Position numbers and translations under genes: made by a program. The notes beneath the pieces were generated by a model. It worked only from the letters and a program-made list of their open reading frames with translations, had not been told where the DNA came from and did no database searches. Of a stretch of DNA of 64,000 nt, positions 52,542 through 61,188 are shown one piece after another. The stretch lies in the NCBI GenBank assembly GCA_018402725.1, contig JAGYII010000004.1, forward strand, positions 1 to 64,000. The letters run 5' to 3'. The stretch's first letter is position 1; every line of letters begins with the position of its first letter. This DNA comes from Candidatus Izemoplasma sp. (GTDB taxonomy: Bacteria; Bacillota_I; Bacilli_A; Izemoplasmatales; Izemoplasmataceae).

Positions 52542-53565
52542 AGCTGACTTTTTTTGTGTGCAATGGTTTGCGCCTCTGTGTTAATCTCTCTTCAGCACCC
52601 AGTACTGAGTCACATTTTTAACAGATTGAAGATATTACACATTTAAGTATCTGATTTTGAACCAGAATCTGCTAATTTCAAATGACTTGTCACTGGGAGG
52701 CCCTTTAAAGGCTTGATAGGCCGCCTTTGATATGCTTGATCTGTTTCAGTGTAAAGGTTTCCTTTTTCTTAGGGGCAGCAAACATCGTGATGTAAGGCTC
52801 AAGTTCTGTAGCTCTTTAGTTTCTCTGATCAAACTCCAACAACTCTCATTTATCTGTCACTGCACTGTTGTTACCTTTTCATGATGGGAAAGTAGAATCA
52901 GTGTTATAAAGTGATTTACTTTTAAGCATTGGGATCTGATTGATATCTTTTCAAAGACCTAGTTTTGCATACCTGGCCTTTAGCCCACACTTTAAACTGG
53001 CATTAGTGTAATTTACTGCAGTGATCTGGTTCCTAAGATTTGATCTGCCCACATCAAAAATAGAATCTCTAAGTGTTTGTTTTTGACCTTGTCCTTCAAC
53101 TGGAACATTCATATAGTTCATAGATAAAAAAAAAATATCTGACGCCATTATGTGTAAATAGATACAAAATAAATCAACTGAATCTCTTTTTGAAGAGTGG
53201 TTTTTATCTCCTTGCAAAATGAGTCACCTGCTCCTTAGTTCAATGACACTAAAGACTGAAGGTACATTACTCTCCAAACATGCTCCTCTATCTCAGATTG
53301 GATTAACAACATTATCGGTTAAGATTGCAAGTCCACAGGCAAGATGATCGTTACAATTTGTTAATCAAGCCTTTTAAGAAGCGGCATACCTTCTGTGTTT
53401 GACGTGGGTGGCATATCACAATAAACAAACAACAAGCGAAGTTTGATGTTCTGAATTCCTTTCTTTGGCACCAAATAAAATTATGGGATAATTTAATATA
53501 GAAAAAGTTACTAGAGCCCAAATCAGTTCTCCAGTTGGCTGAATCCCCGATACGATATGTTTCAT
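52504..53565 (-). pseudogene. trpS: trpS (tryptophanyl-tRNA synthetase), intact first codons then many frameshifts and substitutions
   Basis: Minus-strand ATG at 53565 with SD AAAGGAG opens with MKHIVSGIQPTGEL, the TrpRS N-terminus. From about 53,522 the frame is broken repeatedly, yet in shifting frames the order of TrpRS motifs can be followed. It includes LESNVPS (family LFIQSEVP), DKNHSSK then MASDIFF (family MAADILL) and NVPVEGQGQKQ (family VPVGEDQKQ). It continues with KCGLKARY (family KVGARI), PMLKSKS (family KMSKS), SAVTDK, EFDQRN (family KFDKENKP), and near the end AQTIAH and VGLG. The length of about 354 codons fits a whole gene. The 3' end is approximate. A complete T-box and promoter stand upstream. 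Confidence 0.82.
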
Positions 53566-53582
53566 AAACGCTCCTTTTATAA

Positions 53583-53769
53583 TAAAAAACCCCCCGCAAA
53601 AAATGCGAAGGGCGCTTTAAACGCGGTACCACCTTGGTTTATATCTTAGGCCGGTAAGGGCGGCAACCCATTTGACATGATTCGGTCCATTCGATGTTGA
53701 GTTGGGTTTAGATTTCACTGGCCTAAACTCTCTTTGTCCAACTACTCACATGTACTATTCCGTGTCAGT
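53583..53769 (-). promoter_or_regulatory. T-box leader, tryptophan-specific, ahead of damaged trpS
   Basis: On the minus strand: stem I with the AGAGAG...GGCCAGTG distal elements, specifier TGG (plus-strand CCA at 53687-53689), core AGGTGGTACCGCG (plus 53622-53634) and a terminator CGCA/TGCG with G-U pairs followed by a T-run (53584-53609). All parts are present and unbroken, in contrast to the gene it controls. Confidence 0.87.
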
Positions 53770-53775
53770 TATCTT

Positions 53776-53804
53776 ATTTTAAACTGCTTTTTCTTTTAAG
53801 GCAA
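53776..53804 (-). promoter_or_regulatory. Promoter of the trpS T-box transcript
   Basis: Minus strand TTGCCT, 17 bp, TAAAAT, overlapping the last codons of the second M3 peptidase. Confidence 0.75.
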
Positions 53805-55548
53805 GCTCTAAAGCATCAAGCAACGTTTTAAGTCTTGACACCACCGCTAAGAAAGGTTCTTTGGTGGTTAAGTTAATCCCAATCGCCGCGGTTTGATTGA
53901 GCGGCCAATCACTGCCTCCGGAGGCTAAGAGCGCTTGATGTTTTTCGATATTTTTAGGATCTTCCTTGACCATTTCATAGAGTTTTAAACTGGCAGCGAA
54001 ACTGGTGGCGTATTGGTAGACATAAAAGGGAGTATTAAATAGATGGGGGATATAGGCCCAAACAAATTGCTTACCGGGTTCAGCAGCGATATCAATGCCA
54101 TAGTAGTGTTGGTATAAATCAATCATGATTTTTGATAAAGATTCATGAGTGATGGGGTCGCCTTTTTCTGCGAGTTCATGGGCTCTAAGTTCATAAGTAG
54201 CAAACAACACTTGACGGTAGAACGTAGCCATGATGTCGTCAATGGATTGTTGAAGGAGGGCAATCTTGTCATCGACCGATCCTGGATTATTTTGAATCAC
54301 GTAATCCAGTAAGACATGTTCATTAAACGTTGATGCAATCTCGGCGACGAAAATCGTATAGTTTTGAATCGCAGGGGGTTGGTGTTCCATTGCATACAAG
54401 GAATGCATCGAGTGGCCGGCTTCGTGAGCTAAAGTGAAGACGCTGTCTAAGGTGTCGTTATAGTTGAGTAAGATATAAGGATGCTCGTTAATCGCACTCC
54501 AAGAATACGCCCCTGTTCTTTTTCCTTCTTTTTCATAAACATCAACAAAACCATCTTCTAAGGCTTGATGGGCTTTTTGATTGAATGACTCCCCGAGATG
54601 GGCAATCGATTTAAAGAAGAGGTCCTTTGCTTCCGCATAGGTATATTTAGTGGAGCTTTCAGCAAGGTGTCTAAACCGGTCGTAGGTATGGTGGGTGCTT
54701 AAGCCGAGGGCTTTTTTACGAATCTCATAATAGCGTTTTAAAAGCTCGGTATTTTCATAAGCGACCTCAACGATGTTGTGATAGACCGAAGGATCAATGT
54801 TTTTACCGTGTAAGTACATCTCTAAACTGGAGGCGTATTTACGTGAACGCATCTGAGCTACGTCATTGTCGAGGACGTTTTTAAAGATTTCAGCATAGGT
54901 GTTTTTATTATCTGAATAATGTTTAAAGAAGGCTTCAAAGACCGTTTTACGGTCATCCTCATCTTCTAAATCCGCCAGATAAGCCCGGTAGTTTCCACTC
55001 GTAATGGTGAGGGTTTCTCCATTTTTTAAAGTGGCTTTGGTGTCGGTCCGGTCGGCGGTTGATAAGGCACTATGAAGATTAGACCCCGCTTGAGAAAGTG
55101 TAGAGAAGTTGGCAAGGATGCCTTCTTGATCTTTAGAAAGGACATATTGCTCGGCATGGAAAAGCTGAATCATCGGGAAGTGATATTCAGATAGCTCAGG
55201 GAACGATTGAATCGTCTTTATGACATAGTCTTGACCTAAGCTTAAAAGTTCGGGGCGTTCAAAAGCCGTCACTTGAGATAATCTTGAAAGCATGACCGCC
55301 ATCTTTTGAACCCGGGAAGCATTTTCCACATCTTTTTTATTTAAATCACTTTTTAATGCGGCATATTGATAAAGTTTGTGGGCTTCTATTAAGGTGTCTT
55401 TTTGAAGCATAAAATACGCTTTAAAGGAGGATGGTTTTTTTAAAGTGCCTTCATAAGAAGGAATATCATCGACTCGTTTTGAAAACGTATTAAACGCTTG
55501 ATTCCAGGTTTCTACCGTTGGATATAAGACCTCTAAATTCCAGTTCAT
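53779..55548 (-). CDS. pepF: Oligoendopeptidase F, M3 family
   Basis: A zinc oligopeptidase of 589 residues. N-terminal PepF domain (about 90-180), catalytic domain with HEXXH in LAHEAGHSMHSL and the third ligand region FVAEIASTFNEH. It fits the PepF/lactococcal type better than the M3 enzyme at 28.4 kb. The frame is open to 55614, but GGAGGTCAAT sets the ATG at 55548, where the family N-terminus (MNWNLEVLYPTVETW) begins. No terminator was seen at its 3' end; the trpS promoter lies there. Confidence 0.93.
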   Translation of the reverse strand: MNWNLEVLYPTVETWNQAFNTFSKRVDDIPSYEGTLKKPSSFKAYFMLQKDTLIEAHKLYQYAALKSDLNKKDVENASRVQKMAVMLSRLSQVTAFERPELLSLGQDYVIKTIQSFPELSEYHFPMIQLFHAEQYVLSKDQEGILANFSTLSQAGSNLHSALSTADRTDTKATLKNGETLTITSGNYRAYLADLEDEDDRKTVFEAFFKHYSDNKNTYAEIFKNVLDNDVAQMRSRKYASSLEMYLHGKNIDPSVYHNIVEVAYENTELLKRYYEIRKKALGLSTHHTYDRFRHLAESSTKYTYAEAKDLFFKSIAHLGESFNQKAHQALEDGFVDVYEKEGKRTGAYSWSAINEHPYILLNYNDTLDSVFTLAHEAGHSMHSLYAMEHQPPAIQNYTIFVAEIASTFNEHVLLDYVIQNNPGSVDDKIALLQQSIDDIMATFYRQVLFATYELRAHELAEKGDPITHESLSKIMIDLYQHYYGIDIAAEPGKQFVWAYIPHLFNTPFYVYQYATSFAASLKLYEMVKEDPKNIEKHQALLASGGSDWPLNQTAAIGINLTTKEPFLAVVSRLKTLLDALELALKEKAV

Positions 55549-55570
55549 ATTGACCTCCAATTTGTTATCG

Positions 55571-55580
55571 ATTATACCAT
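55571..55580 (-). promoter_or_regulatory. Extended -10 promoter of pepF
   Basis: Minus strand ATGGTATAAT, 22 nt before the ATG; -35 unclear. Divergent from spx. Confidence 0.6.
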
Positions 55581-55635
55581 AGAGTCTCGTCTGTAGACAT
55601 GTAAACCCTTTCATGTTAAAAAACGAAAATTCTCC

Positions 55636-55663
55636 TTGGTTTTTGGATTTCTTATGTTATATT
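55636..55663 (+). promoter_or_regulatory. Promoter of spx
   Basis: TTGGTT, 16 bp, TATATT with TG extension, about 60 nt before the ATG. Confidence 0.55.
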
Positions 55664-55722
55664 AGTTGTTAACACGACAAAGTGTCATACGTTTCTCAGC
55701 CTTAAAACCAAGGAGGGTTACC

Positions 55723-56169
55723 ATGATTCAAATTTATACAACACCCAGTTGTTCTTCGTGTCGCAAAGCAAAAAAATGGCTTGAACAGCATCAAATAGAA
55801 TACAAAGAAAAAAACATATTCAATATTCAGTTATCTCGTGATGACATTATGATGATGTTGAAAAACACGGAAAACGGATTTGAAGATATTATTTCAACGC
55901 GGTCTAAAATTTTCCAAGATATGAATTTAGATATCGAAGAGATGGCGATGAACGATCTCGTTGATTTCATCATCACTAACCCAAGTGTTTTAAGAAGACC
56001 CATCATTATCGAAGATAGTAAAATGCAAGTCGGCTATAACGAAGATGAAATTAGAACCTTTATCCCAAAACGCTTAAGAGAAATTATCATGACCACATCA
56101 AGCGATCACGGTGAAGATTCAGATTATCACTATGCATTAAAACTCTACATTGATGAAATTAATTCCTAA
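55723..56169 (+). CDS. spx: Spx/ArsC-family regulator
   Basis: A 148-residue thioredoxin-fold protein. Spx binds the alpha subunit C-terminal domain of RNA polymerase and switches on thiol-stress genes when its disulfide forms. The redox pair is C10-x-x-C13 in TTPSCSSCRKAKKWL. The ISTRSKIFQDMNLDIEEMA and RRPIIIEDSKMQVGYNEDEIRTFIPK segments are Spx-specific rather than arsenate reductase-like. The start is taken at 55723 behind AAGGAGGG, not the in-frame TTG at 55666. Single-gene unit with terminator. Confidence 0.93.
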   Translation: MIQIYTTPSCSSCRKAKKWLEQHQIEYKEKNIFNIQLSRDDIMMMLKNTENGFEDIISTRSKIFQDMNLDIEEMAMNDLVDFIITNPSVLRRPIIIEDSKMQVGYNEDEIRTFIPKRLREIIMTTSSDHGEDSDYHYALKLYIDEINS

Positions 56170-56194
56170 ACCTCACTCCGGTGAGGTTTTTTTT
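56169..56194 (+). terminator. Terminator after spx
   Basis: CCTCAC, TCCG, GTGAGG, eight T. Confidence 0.92.
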
Positions 56195-56229
56195 GGCCCA
56201 ACTTCTTATAATGATAACGTTTTAGTCGG

Positions 56230-56258
56230 TTGAATAAGCCGCCTAAAAAGGGTATAAT
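56230..56258 (+). promoter_or_regulatory. Promoter of gapA
   Basis: TTGAAT, 17 bp, TATAAT. A weak cre-like sequence (TGATAACGTTTTAG, 56212-56225) lies just upstream. Confidence 0.8.
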
Positions 56259-56292
56259 AGGTCCGCTCAAAAAACTTTAAAGGAGGCATTTT

Positions 56293-57300
56293 ATGCCAGT
56301 CAAAGTAGCGATTAATGGGTTCGGAAGAATCGGGCGCTTAGCCTTTCGCCAAATGTTTGAGGATGCGGCATTTGAAATCGTCGCAATAAACGACCTGACA
56401 GATGCAGAAAGCTTAGCGTATTTACTTGAATACGATACCGCCCAGGGACGCTATCGTCATGGAGAAATCAGTTACACCGAAAAAGCCGTTCACATCGCCG
56501 GAAAAAACGTTCCAATTTTCGCCGAAAGAGACCCCGAAAAGCTTCCATGGAAATCCCTCGGTGTTGATGTTGTTGTTGAGTGTACTGGATTTTTTACCGA
56601 TGAAGCCAGCGCATCTAAACACGTCAAAGCGGGCGCTCGTAAAGTCGTCATTAGCGCGCCGGCCAAAGGAAATATCAAAACCATCGTATTTAACGTAAAC
56701 CACGAAACTTTATCCAAAGATGACGTTATCATCTCAGGAGCGTCATGTACCACGAATTGTTTAGCGCCGATGATCAAAGTTTTAGATGATAAATTTGGGG
56801 TTAAACTTGGTTACATGACCACCGTTCATGCCTACACGAATGACCAAGCCACTTTAGACATTGCCCACCCTAAAGGCATTCATACCCGCAGAGGTCGTGC
56901 GGCCGCTGCTAACATCGTTCCTACGACCACCGGTGCTGCCGTAGCCGTGGGTGAAGTGCTTCCTCATTTAAAGGGGAAACTCGATGGCATTGCATTAAGG
57001 GTCCCAACCATTACAGGATCAGTCGTTGATTTGGTGGTTGAACTTAAATCAGATGCAACCGTGGCTTCCATTAACGCTGCCTTTGAAAACAAAACCAGTG
57101 AAACCTTGGGATATACCACCATGCCCATTGTCTCAAGTGACACGATCGGAATGACCTATGGATCTTTAATTGATGCAGCAATGACTTCGATGATTGATAC
57201 CGAGGGTCGTAAACTATTCAAAATTTTAAGCTGGTACGACAATGAGATGAGTTACGTCTCACAAATGGTTCGGACGACCAAATACTTTGGCTCATTATAA
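56293..57300 (+). CDS. gapA: Glyceraldehyde-3-phosphate dehydrogenase
   Basis: Glycolytic enzyme, 335 residues. NAD loop INGFGRIGRLAFR with Asp at 34 (AINDL), which indicates NAD rather than NADP use; catalytic C152 in GASCTTNCLAP; His in TTVHAYTNDQ; ARAAAANIVPT-like phosphate site RGRAAAANIVPTTTGAA. SD AAAGGAGG. Monocistronic, with promoter and terminator; not linked to pgk/tpi here and no cggR upstream. Confidence 0.97.
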   Translation: MPVKVAINGFGRIGRLAFRQMFEDAAFEIVAINDLTDAESLAYLLEYDTAQGRYRHGEISYTEKAVHIAGKNVPIFAERDPEKLPWKSLGVDVVVECTGFFTDEASASKHVKAGARKVVISAPAKGNIKTIVFNVNHETLSKDDVIISGASCTTNCLAPMIKVLDDKFGVKLGYMTTVHAYTNDQATLDIAHPKGIHTRRGRAAAANIVPTTTGAAVAVGEVLPHLKGKLDGIALRVPTITGSVVDLVVELKSDATVASINAAFENKTSETLGYTTMPIVSSDTIGMTYGSLIDAAMTSMIDTEGRKLFKILSWYDNEMSYVSQMVRTTKYFGSL

Positions 57301-57308
57301 TTAAAGAT

Positions 57309-57344
57309 AAAGACATCTTAGACCGCTTGAGATGTCTTTTTTTT
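57309..57344 (+). terminator. Terminator after gapA
   Basis: AAAGACATCT / AGATGTCTTT with a central loop and T-run. Confidence 0.88.
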
Positions 57345-57354
57345 AAGTGCTTTG

Positions 57355-57363
57355 TGATACAAT
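57355..57363 (+). promoter_or_regulatory. Extended -10 of the small membrane protein and M24 peptidase pair
   Basis: TGATACAAT, 27 nt before the ATG at 57391; no convincing -35. Confidence 0.5.
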
Positions 57364-57390
57364 AAGGCAAACGAAATAAGGATAAGATTG

Positions 57391-57660
57391 ATGTATAGAG
57401 ACTTTTTTGAAGGCCAATACCAACAAACCCCCCCGGTTGTTAAACCCCTTTCTATTCGGATCTTAATCAAAGTCTTGATTTGGACCTCTTTAATCGGATT
57501 AGGTGTTTTTAGTTTTATCTTTCCGCCGCTAGGGATTCCCCTCGCCGTCTTGTTGTATCATAGCGGTAAAAAAAGATATGCCATCTTTCCAACCTTAGGC
57601 ATTTTAGCTCTGATTTTCTTAAATCTTTACAATCAAATTATGATTTTATTAACTCGCTAG
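57391..57660 (+). CDS. Small two-helix membrane protein of unknown function
   Basis: An 89-residue protein with two hydrophobic helices (about 24-57 and 67-86) separated by a basic loop (YHSGKKRY). The N-terminus is polar and Gln/Pro-rich. I do not recognise a family. The ATG at 57391 is used (a TTG lies directly before it); SD AAGGATAAG. It sits 9 nt before the M24 peptidase gene and is probably co-transcribed. Codon use resembles the neighbours. Confidence 0.7.
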   Translation: MYRDFFEGQYQQTPPVVKPLSIRILIKVLIWTSLIGLGVFSFIFPPLGIPLAVLLYHSGKKRYAIFPTLGILALIFLNLYNQIMILLTR

Positions 57661-57669
57661 GAGAATACG

Positions 57670-58926
57670 ATGAAAAACCATGCGATGGCCAAGCGTCAAG
57701 CTTTGATGGCCGCCTTAGAAAAAGAATCAGTGGCCCTCTTAGATGCGGGCCAATTATTATCAAGTTCAGCCGATCAACATTATTCGTTTAAGCCCGCTCG
57801 TAATTTTTATTATCTAACCGGCATCCAAGCGCCTAATGCACGTTTGATGATGATAAAGACCACTTCGGCGCAAAAAATATTATTATTTTTAGAGGCGGAT
57901 ACCCCCCATTCTTTAAAATGGGAAGGTCCTAAATTTTCAAAAGAAGAAGCGATGGAAGTGGGCGGCTTTAAGGCTGACGAAATTTTCTCATTGAATCAAT
58001 TTGACGGTCAATTCCAACAACTCATGTCGTATGCTCGCTCCCCTTATGGGATGCCCCCTAAACACCTGTATTTAGACTTGCCTCATCCCAGTGTTCATCA
58101 TGAACCTGTCGCCTTGGCTCAGTTTAAATCCGTCGTTGATCATTTCAAAGAACTCAAAATTGAGAGTCTCAGTGGTCATTTAGCGGTGCTTAGAATGATT
58201 AAGTCCCCAGATGAAATCCAGGCCATTAAAGCCGCGATAGCGATTACCCATCAAGGACTTAACCAGATTTTAAAACACCTAAAAACCCGTCGCTTTGAAT
58301 ACGAGTGTGTGGCTGATTTTAACTTTGCGTTAAATCTTGCTAATTGCCCAGATACAGCCTTTCATACGATCGCCGCAAGCGGTGAAAATGCGATGGTATT
58401 ACACTATGACGTTAACACGGCTTCGCTCCCTAAAGAGGGTTTGATTTTATTTGATTTAGGCGCATTAACTTCTTTATATGCCGCAGATATATCACGAACT
58501 TATCCTCTAACAGGCGTCTATGAAGGAAAATATAAAGCCATGTACCAGGCGGTCTTAGACGTTCAAAAAGAAATGATTGAAGCGGTTAAACCGGGTCAAA
58601 CTTGGAAAGTCCTTAACGAGATGGCAAAGGACCGTTTGGCTGAAAAAGCCGTCGCATTAAAATTAATTTCAAATAAAGAGGCCATCACTGAAGTTTATTA
58701 TCATTCCATCGGGCATTACTTAGGATTAGATGTTCATGATGTGGGGATCTATGATGAGCCCTTTAAAGCCGGGATGGTATTAACCATTGAACCTGGACTT
58801 TATGGAGACGGCATCGGGGTTCGGATTGAAGATAATATCTTAGTCACTGAAACCGGCCATGAGAATTTATCCGCCGCTATTGAAAAAGAAATTACGGCCA
58901 TTGAAAGCATCCTTAAAGCATCCTAA
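57670..58926 (+). CDS. pepP: Xaa-Pro aminopeptidase-type M24 peptidase
   Basis: A 418-residue aminopeptidase P-like enzyme releasing N-terminal residues before proline. N-terminal creatinase-like domain (about 1-165) and pita-bread catalytic domain with metal ligands in LFDLGA, YAADISRTYP, GHYLGLDVHDVG, TIEPGLYGDGIG and GVRIEDNILVT. SD AGGAGAA. The stop codon lies in the loop of the terminator. Completes the set of peptide-degrading enzymes seen across the window. Confidence 0.92.
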   Translation: MKNHAMAKRQALMAALEKESVALLDAGQLLSSSADQHYSFKPARNFYYLTGIQAPNARLMMIKTTSAQKILLFLEADTPHSLKWEGPKFSKEEAMEVGGFKADEIFSLNQFDGQFQQLMSYARSPYGMPPKHLYLDLPHPSVHHEPVALAQFKSVVDHFKELKIESLSGHLAVLRMIKSPDEIQAIKAAIAITHQGLNQILKHLKTRRFEYECVADFNFALNLANCPDTAFHTIAASGENAMVLHYDVNTASLPKEGLILFDLGALTSLYAADISRTYPLTGVYEGKYKAMYQAVLDVQKEMIEAVKPGQTWKVLNEMAKDRLAEKAVALKLISNKEAITEVYYHSIGHYLGLDVHDVGIYDEPFKAGMVLTIEPGLYGDGIGVRIEDNILVTETGHENLSAAIEKEITAIESILKAS

Positions 58927-58940
58927 GGATGCTTTTTTTT
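58915..58940 (+). terminator. Terminator containing the pepP stop codon
   Basis: AAAGCATCC, loop TAA (the stop), GGATGCTTT and T-run. Confidence 0.88.
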
Positions 58941-58962
58941 ATGCTTATGAGACCTTTTAAAA

Positions 58963-58971
58963 TGATATAAT
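58963..58971 (+). promoter_or_regulatory. Extended -10 promoter abutting recD2
   Basis: TGATATAAT, ending 6 nt before the GTG taken as the recD2 start. Confidence 0.6.
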
Positions 58972-58977
58972 GAAAAG

Positions 58978-61176
58978 GTGAAAAATACGAATTTAACCCG
59001 GGTTGAAGGCTTCATCAAAACGGTGACCTTCCATAATCCTGACAATGGTTTTTCAGTCTTAAAAATTCAAACGTCCGACGCGATTCATCCGTCTCTTTTT
59101 AAGGATGAATCTGAAGTCATCACAGCCACGGGTATTTTGATTGATCCGCAAAAAGGAGAACCCCTTATTTTAGAGGGGACGATCGAAACCCATCCGAAGT
59201 TTGGCCGCCAACTGAGTTTCATCTCTTATCAAAAAGAAACCACTTTTAGTCAAGAAGGATTAGTGGATTATTTAGCCAGTGATTTATTTCCGGGAGTGGG
59301 GTTAAAGACGGCCGAAAAAATCATCAGCACGTTAGGGGAAAAAGCCCTTGAATTGATCCGGGAAAACCCCTCCGTTTTAGCGGGCATTCCGGGGGTCTCT
59401 AAAAAGATCCAAGCCAGCTTGCCCACCGCTTTAAAAACACATTTAGACCAAGAAAAAATTCGGGTCAAGTTATTAGGGCTAGGCTTAACAGTGGGCTTGA
59501 TTAAAATTCTCATTAAAACCTACCAAGACAAGACGATTGATAAAGTCACTAAACGTCCTTATGATTTGATGAAAGAAGTGAGAGGCATTGGTTTTGAACG
59601 GGCCGATCAGATTGCGATGCAGGCCGGATTTGAGAAAAATCATCCAGAGCGATTAAGAGCCCTGGTCGCCTATTTATTTGAGCTTTTATCGTTACGTCAA
59701 GGTCACACGCATTTGCCTACCGAAGAACTTCAAAAAAGGCTATCTGAAAGATTAGATGCTGACGATCTTGGGATGTCCTTTGATGATGCGGTAAGCATCT
59801 GTGAAGAGGCGGTTCAATTTGGTTGGTTGATTCAAGATGAAAATACCTATACCTTACCGCTTTATCAAAAAGCCGAACGAACCATTGCCAACTTCATGAT
59901 CGCGGCTTTAGAAGAGGAAAACTCGCTTCCAGATGACTTTGAGAGCTTACTAAGCACCCATCTAAAGACGCTCGATATTACCTATACCAACGAGCAACAT
60001 GAGACCTTGATTCAAGCCTTTAAGTCATCAGTTTTTATGATGACCGGAGGCCCCGGAACGGGCAAGACCACCCTCATTAAAAGCATCATCGCTTTAGCAA
60101 AATCTCTTGATTATGAGGTCGCTGCCATCGCTCCTACTGGGAAAGCGGCCCGTCGTTTAGAAGCGGCTACAGGGGAAAAAGCCTTCACGATTCATCGCTT
60201 TTTAGGGATTCGCCCAGATGGTAAACCGCAATACCATCTCTTTCAAAAAGCCCCGGTTAATTTTTATATCATCGATGAGATAAGCATGGTCGATGTGGTC
60301 TTAATGGCCACCTTAATTGACGCGGTCAAAGAAGGCTCTAAGCTAATATTAGTGGGAGATGAAGCCCAGTTACCGAGTGTTTCACCGGGTCAAGTTTTAG
60401 CGGATTTAAAAACCATTGTTCCCCATCGCACCCTCCATGAAATTCACCGTCAAGCCGAAGCCTCACCGATCATTAAACTGGCTGAAACCTTTCGCTATCA
60501 AACCTATCAAGCTCCGTGGCAGCACCCTCCTTATTTGGTGATGGAAAAAATCTTAGAAACCGAAAGCTTAAAAGTGATTTTAAGCCTCGTTAAAAAATTT
60601 CATCAACAAGGTATTTACGACATTGGAATCTTAATTCCGATGTACCAAGGTTTTTCTGGAATTGATGCGGTGAACACGTATTTACAAACCCATTTAAATC
60701 AAGAACCCTTAGTTAAACTTAGTGAGATTGCTCACTATAAAAAAGGCGATAAAGTGATTCAACTTAGCAACAATTATGATACACTCATCATGAACGGTGA
60801 ACTCGGAATCATCACTGAAATCAACCCGATTGCTAAGACCTTAAATGTCCAATTCGAAGAGGCCTTAGTGACGTATAATAAGGAGTCCTTTAAAGACCTA
60901 CGACTCGCTTATGCGATGAGTATTCATAAATCTCAAGGGAGTGGTTTTGACGCCGTGATTATGCCTCTTTATAAACGGTTCATGCCGATGCTAAACCGGC
61001 CCCTCATTTATACCGGGATTACCCGCGCTAAGACGTACTTAACCTTGTTTGGTGAGCTGGATTTAATTCCGTATGCTTTAAAAAGAAATACGCATCAACG
61101 TCTCACCCAATTACCATTAAAACTTAAAAATAGTCCCACACTTGATCAAGAACTAAGTCCTTATGATTTTTTATAG
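58978..61176 (+). CDS. recD2: RecD2-type DNA helicase
   Basis: A 732-residue SF1B 5'-3' helicase of the RecBC-independent RecD2 group, linked to repair and replication fork maintenance. N-terminal OB-like and HhH region (about 1-200; VRGIGFERADQIAMQAG), Walker A GGPGTGKTTLIK near 360, DEISMVD Walker B, GDEAQLPSVSPG, and C-terminal motif LAYAMSIHKSQGSGFDAVI. The GTG at 58978 is the only usual in-frame start near the conserved N-terminus, but it is at the predicted transcription start. An SD-like AAAGGTGA is instead spaced for the ACG at codon 4. Confidence 0.93.
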   Translation: MKNTNLTRVEGFIKTVTFHNPDNGFSVLKIQTSDAIHPSLFKDESEVITATGILIDPQKGEPLILEGTIETHPKFGRQLSFISYQKETTFSQEGLVDYLASDLFPGVGLKTAEKIISTLGEKALELIRENPSVLAGIPGVSKKIQASLPTALKTHLDQEKIRVKLLGLGLTVGLIKILIKTYQDKTIDKVTKRPYDLMKEVRGIGFERADQIAMQAGFEKNHPERLRALVAYLFELLSLRQGHTHLPTEELQKRLSERLDADDLGMSFDDAVSICEEAVQFGWLIQDENTYTLPLYQKAERTIANFMIAALEEENSLPDDFESLLSTHLKTLDITYTNEQHETLIQAFKSSVFMMTGGPGTGKTTLIKSIIALAKSLDYEVAAIAPTGKAARRLEAATGEKAFTIHRFLGIRPDGKPQYHLFQKAPVNFYIIDEISMVDVVLMATLIDAVKEGSKLILVGDEAQLPSVSPGQVLADLKTIVPHRTLHEIHRQAEASPIIKLAETFRYQTYQAPWQHPPYLVMEKILETESLKVILSLVKKFHQQGIYDIGILIPMYQGFSGIDAVNTYLQTHLNQEPLVKLSEIAHYKKGDKVIQLSNNYDTLIMNGELGIITEINPIAKTLNVQFEEALVTYNKESFKDLRLAYAMSIHKSQGSGFDAVIMPLYKRFMPMLNRPLIYTGITRAKTYLTLFGELDLIPYALKRNTHQRLTQLPLKLKNSPTLDQELSPYDFL

Positions 61177-61188
61177 CGAGGTATCTAG

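Noticed and set aside
52951-53217. Minus-strand 88-codon frame that looks like an orphan gene
   Set aside because: Its translation follows the TrpRS middle region in order, so it is a stretch of the damaged trpS, not a new gene.
52100-53600. Foreign island or mobile element as an explanation of the odd block
   Set aside because: No inverted repeats, transposase text or target duplication is visible, and the damaged text is native ptsH and trpS.
53351-53632. Minus-strand 93-codon frame reaching into the T-box
   Set aside because: It starts inside the T-box terminator region and its latter part is out-of-frame trpS; no start signal of its own.
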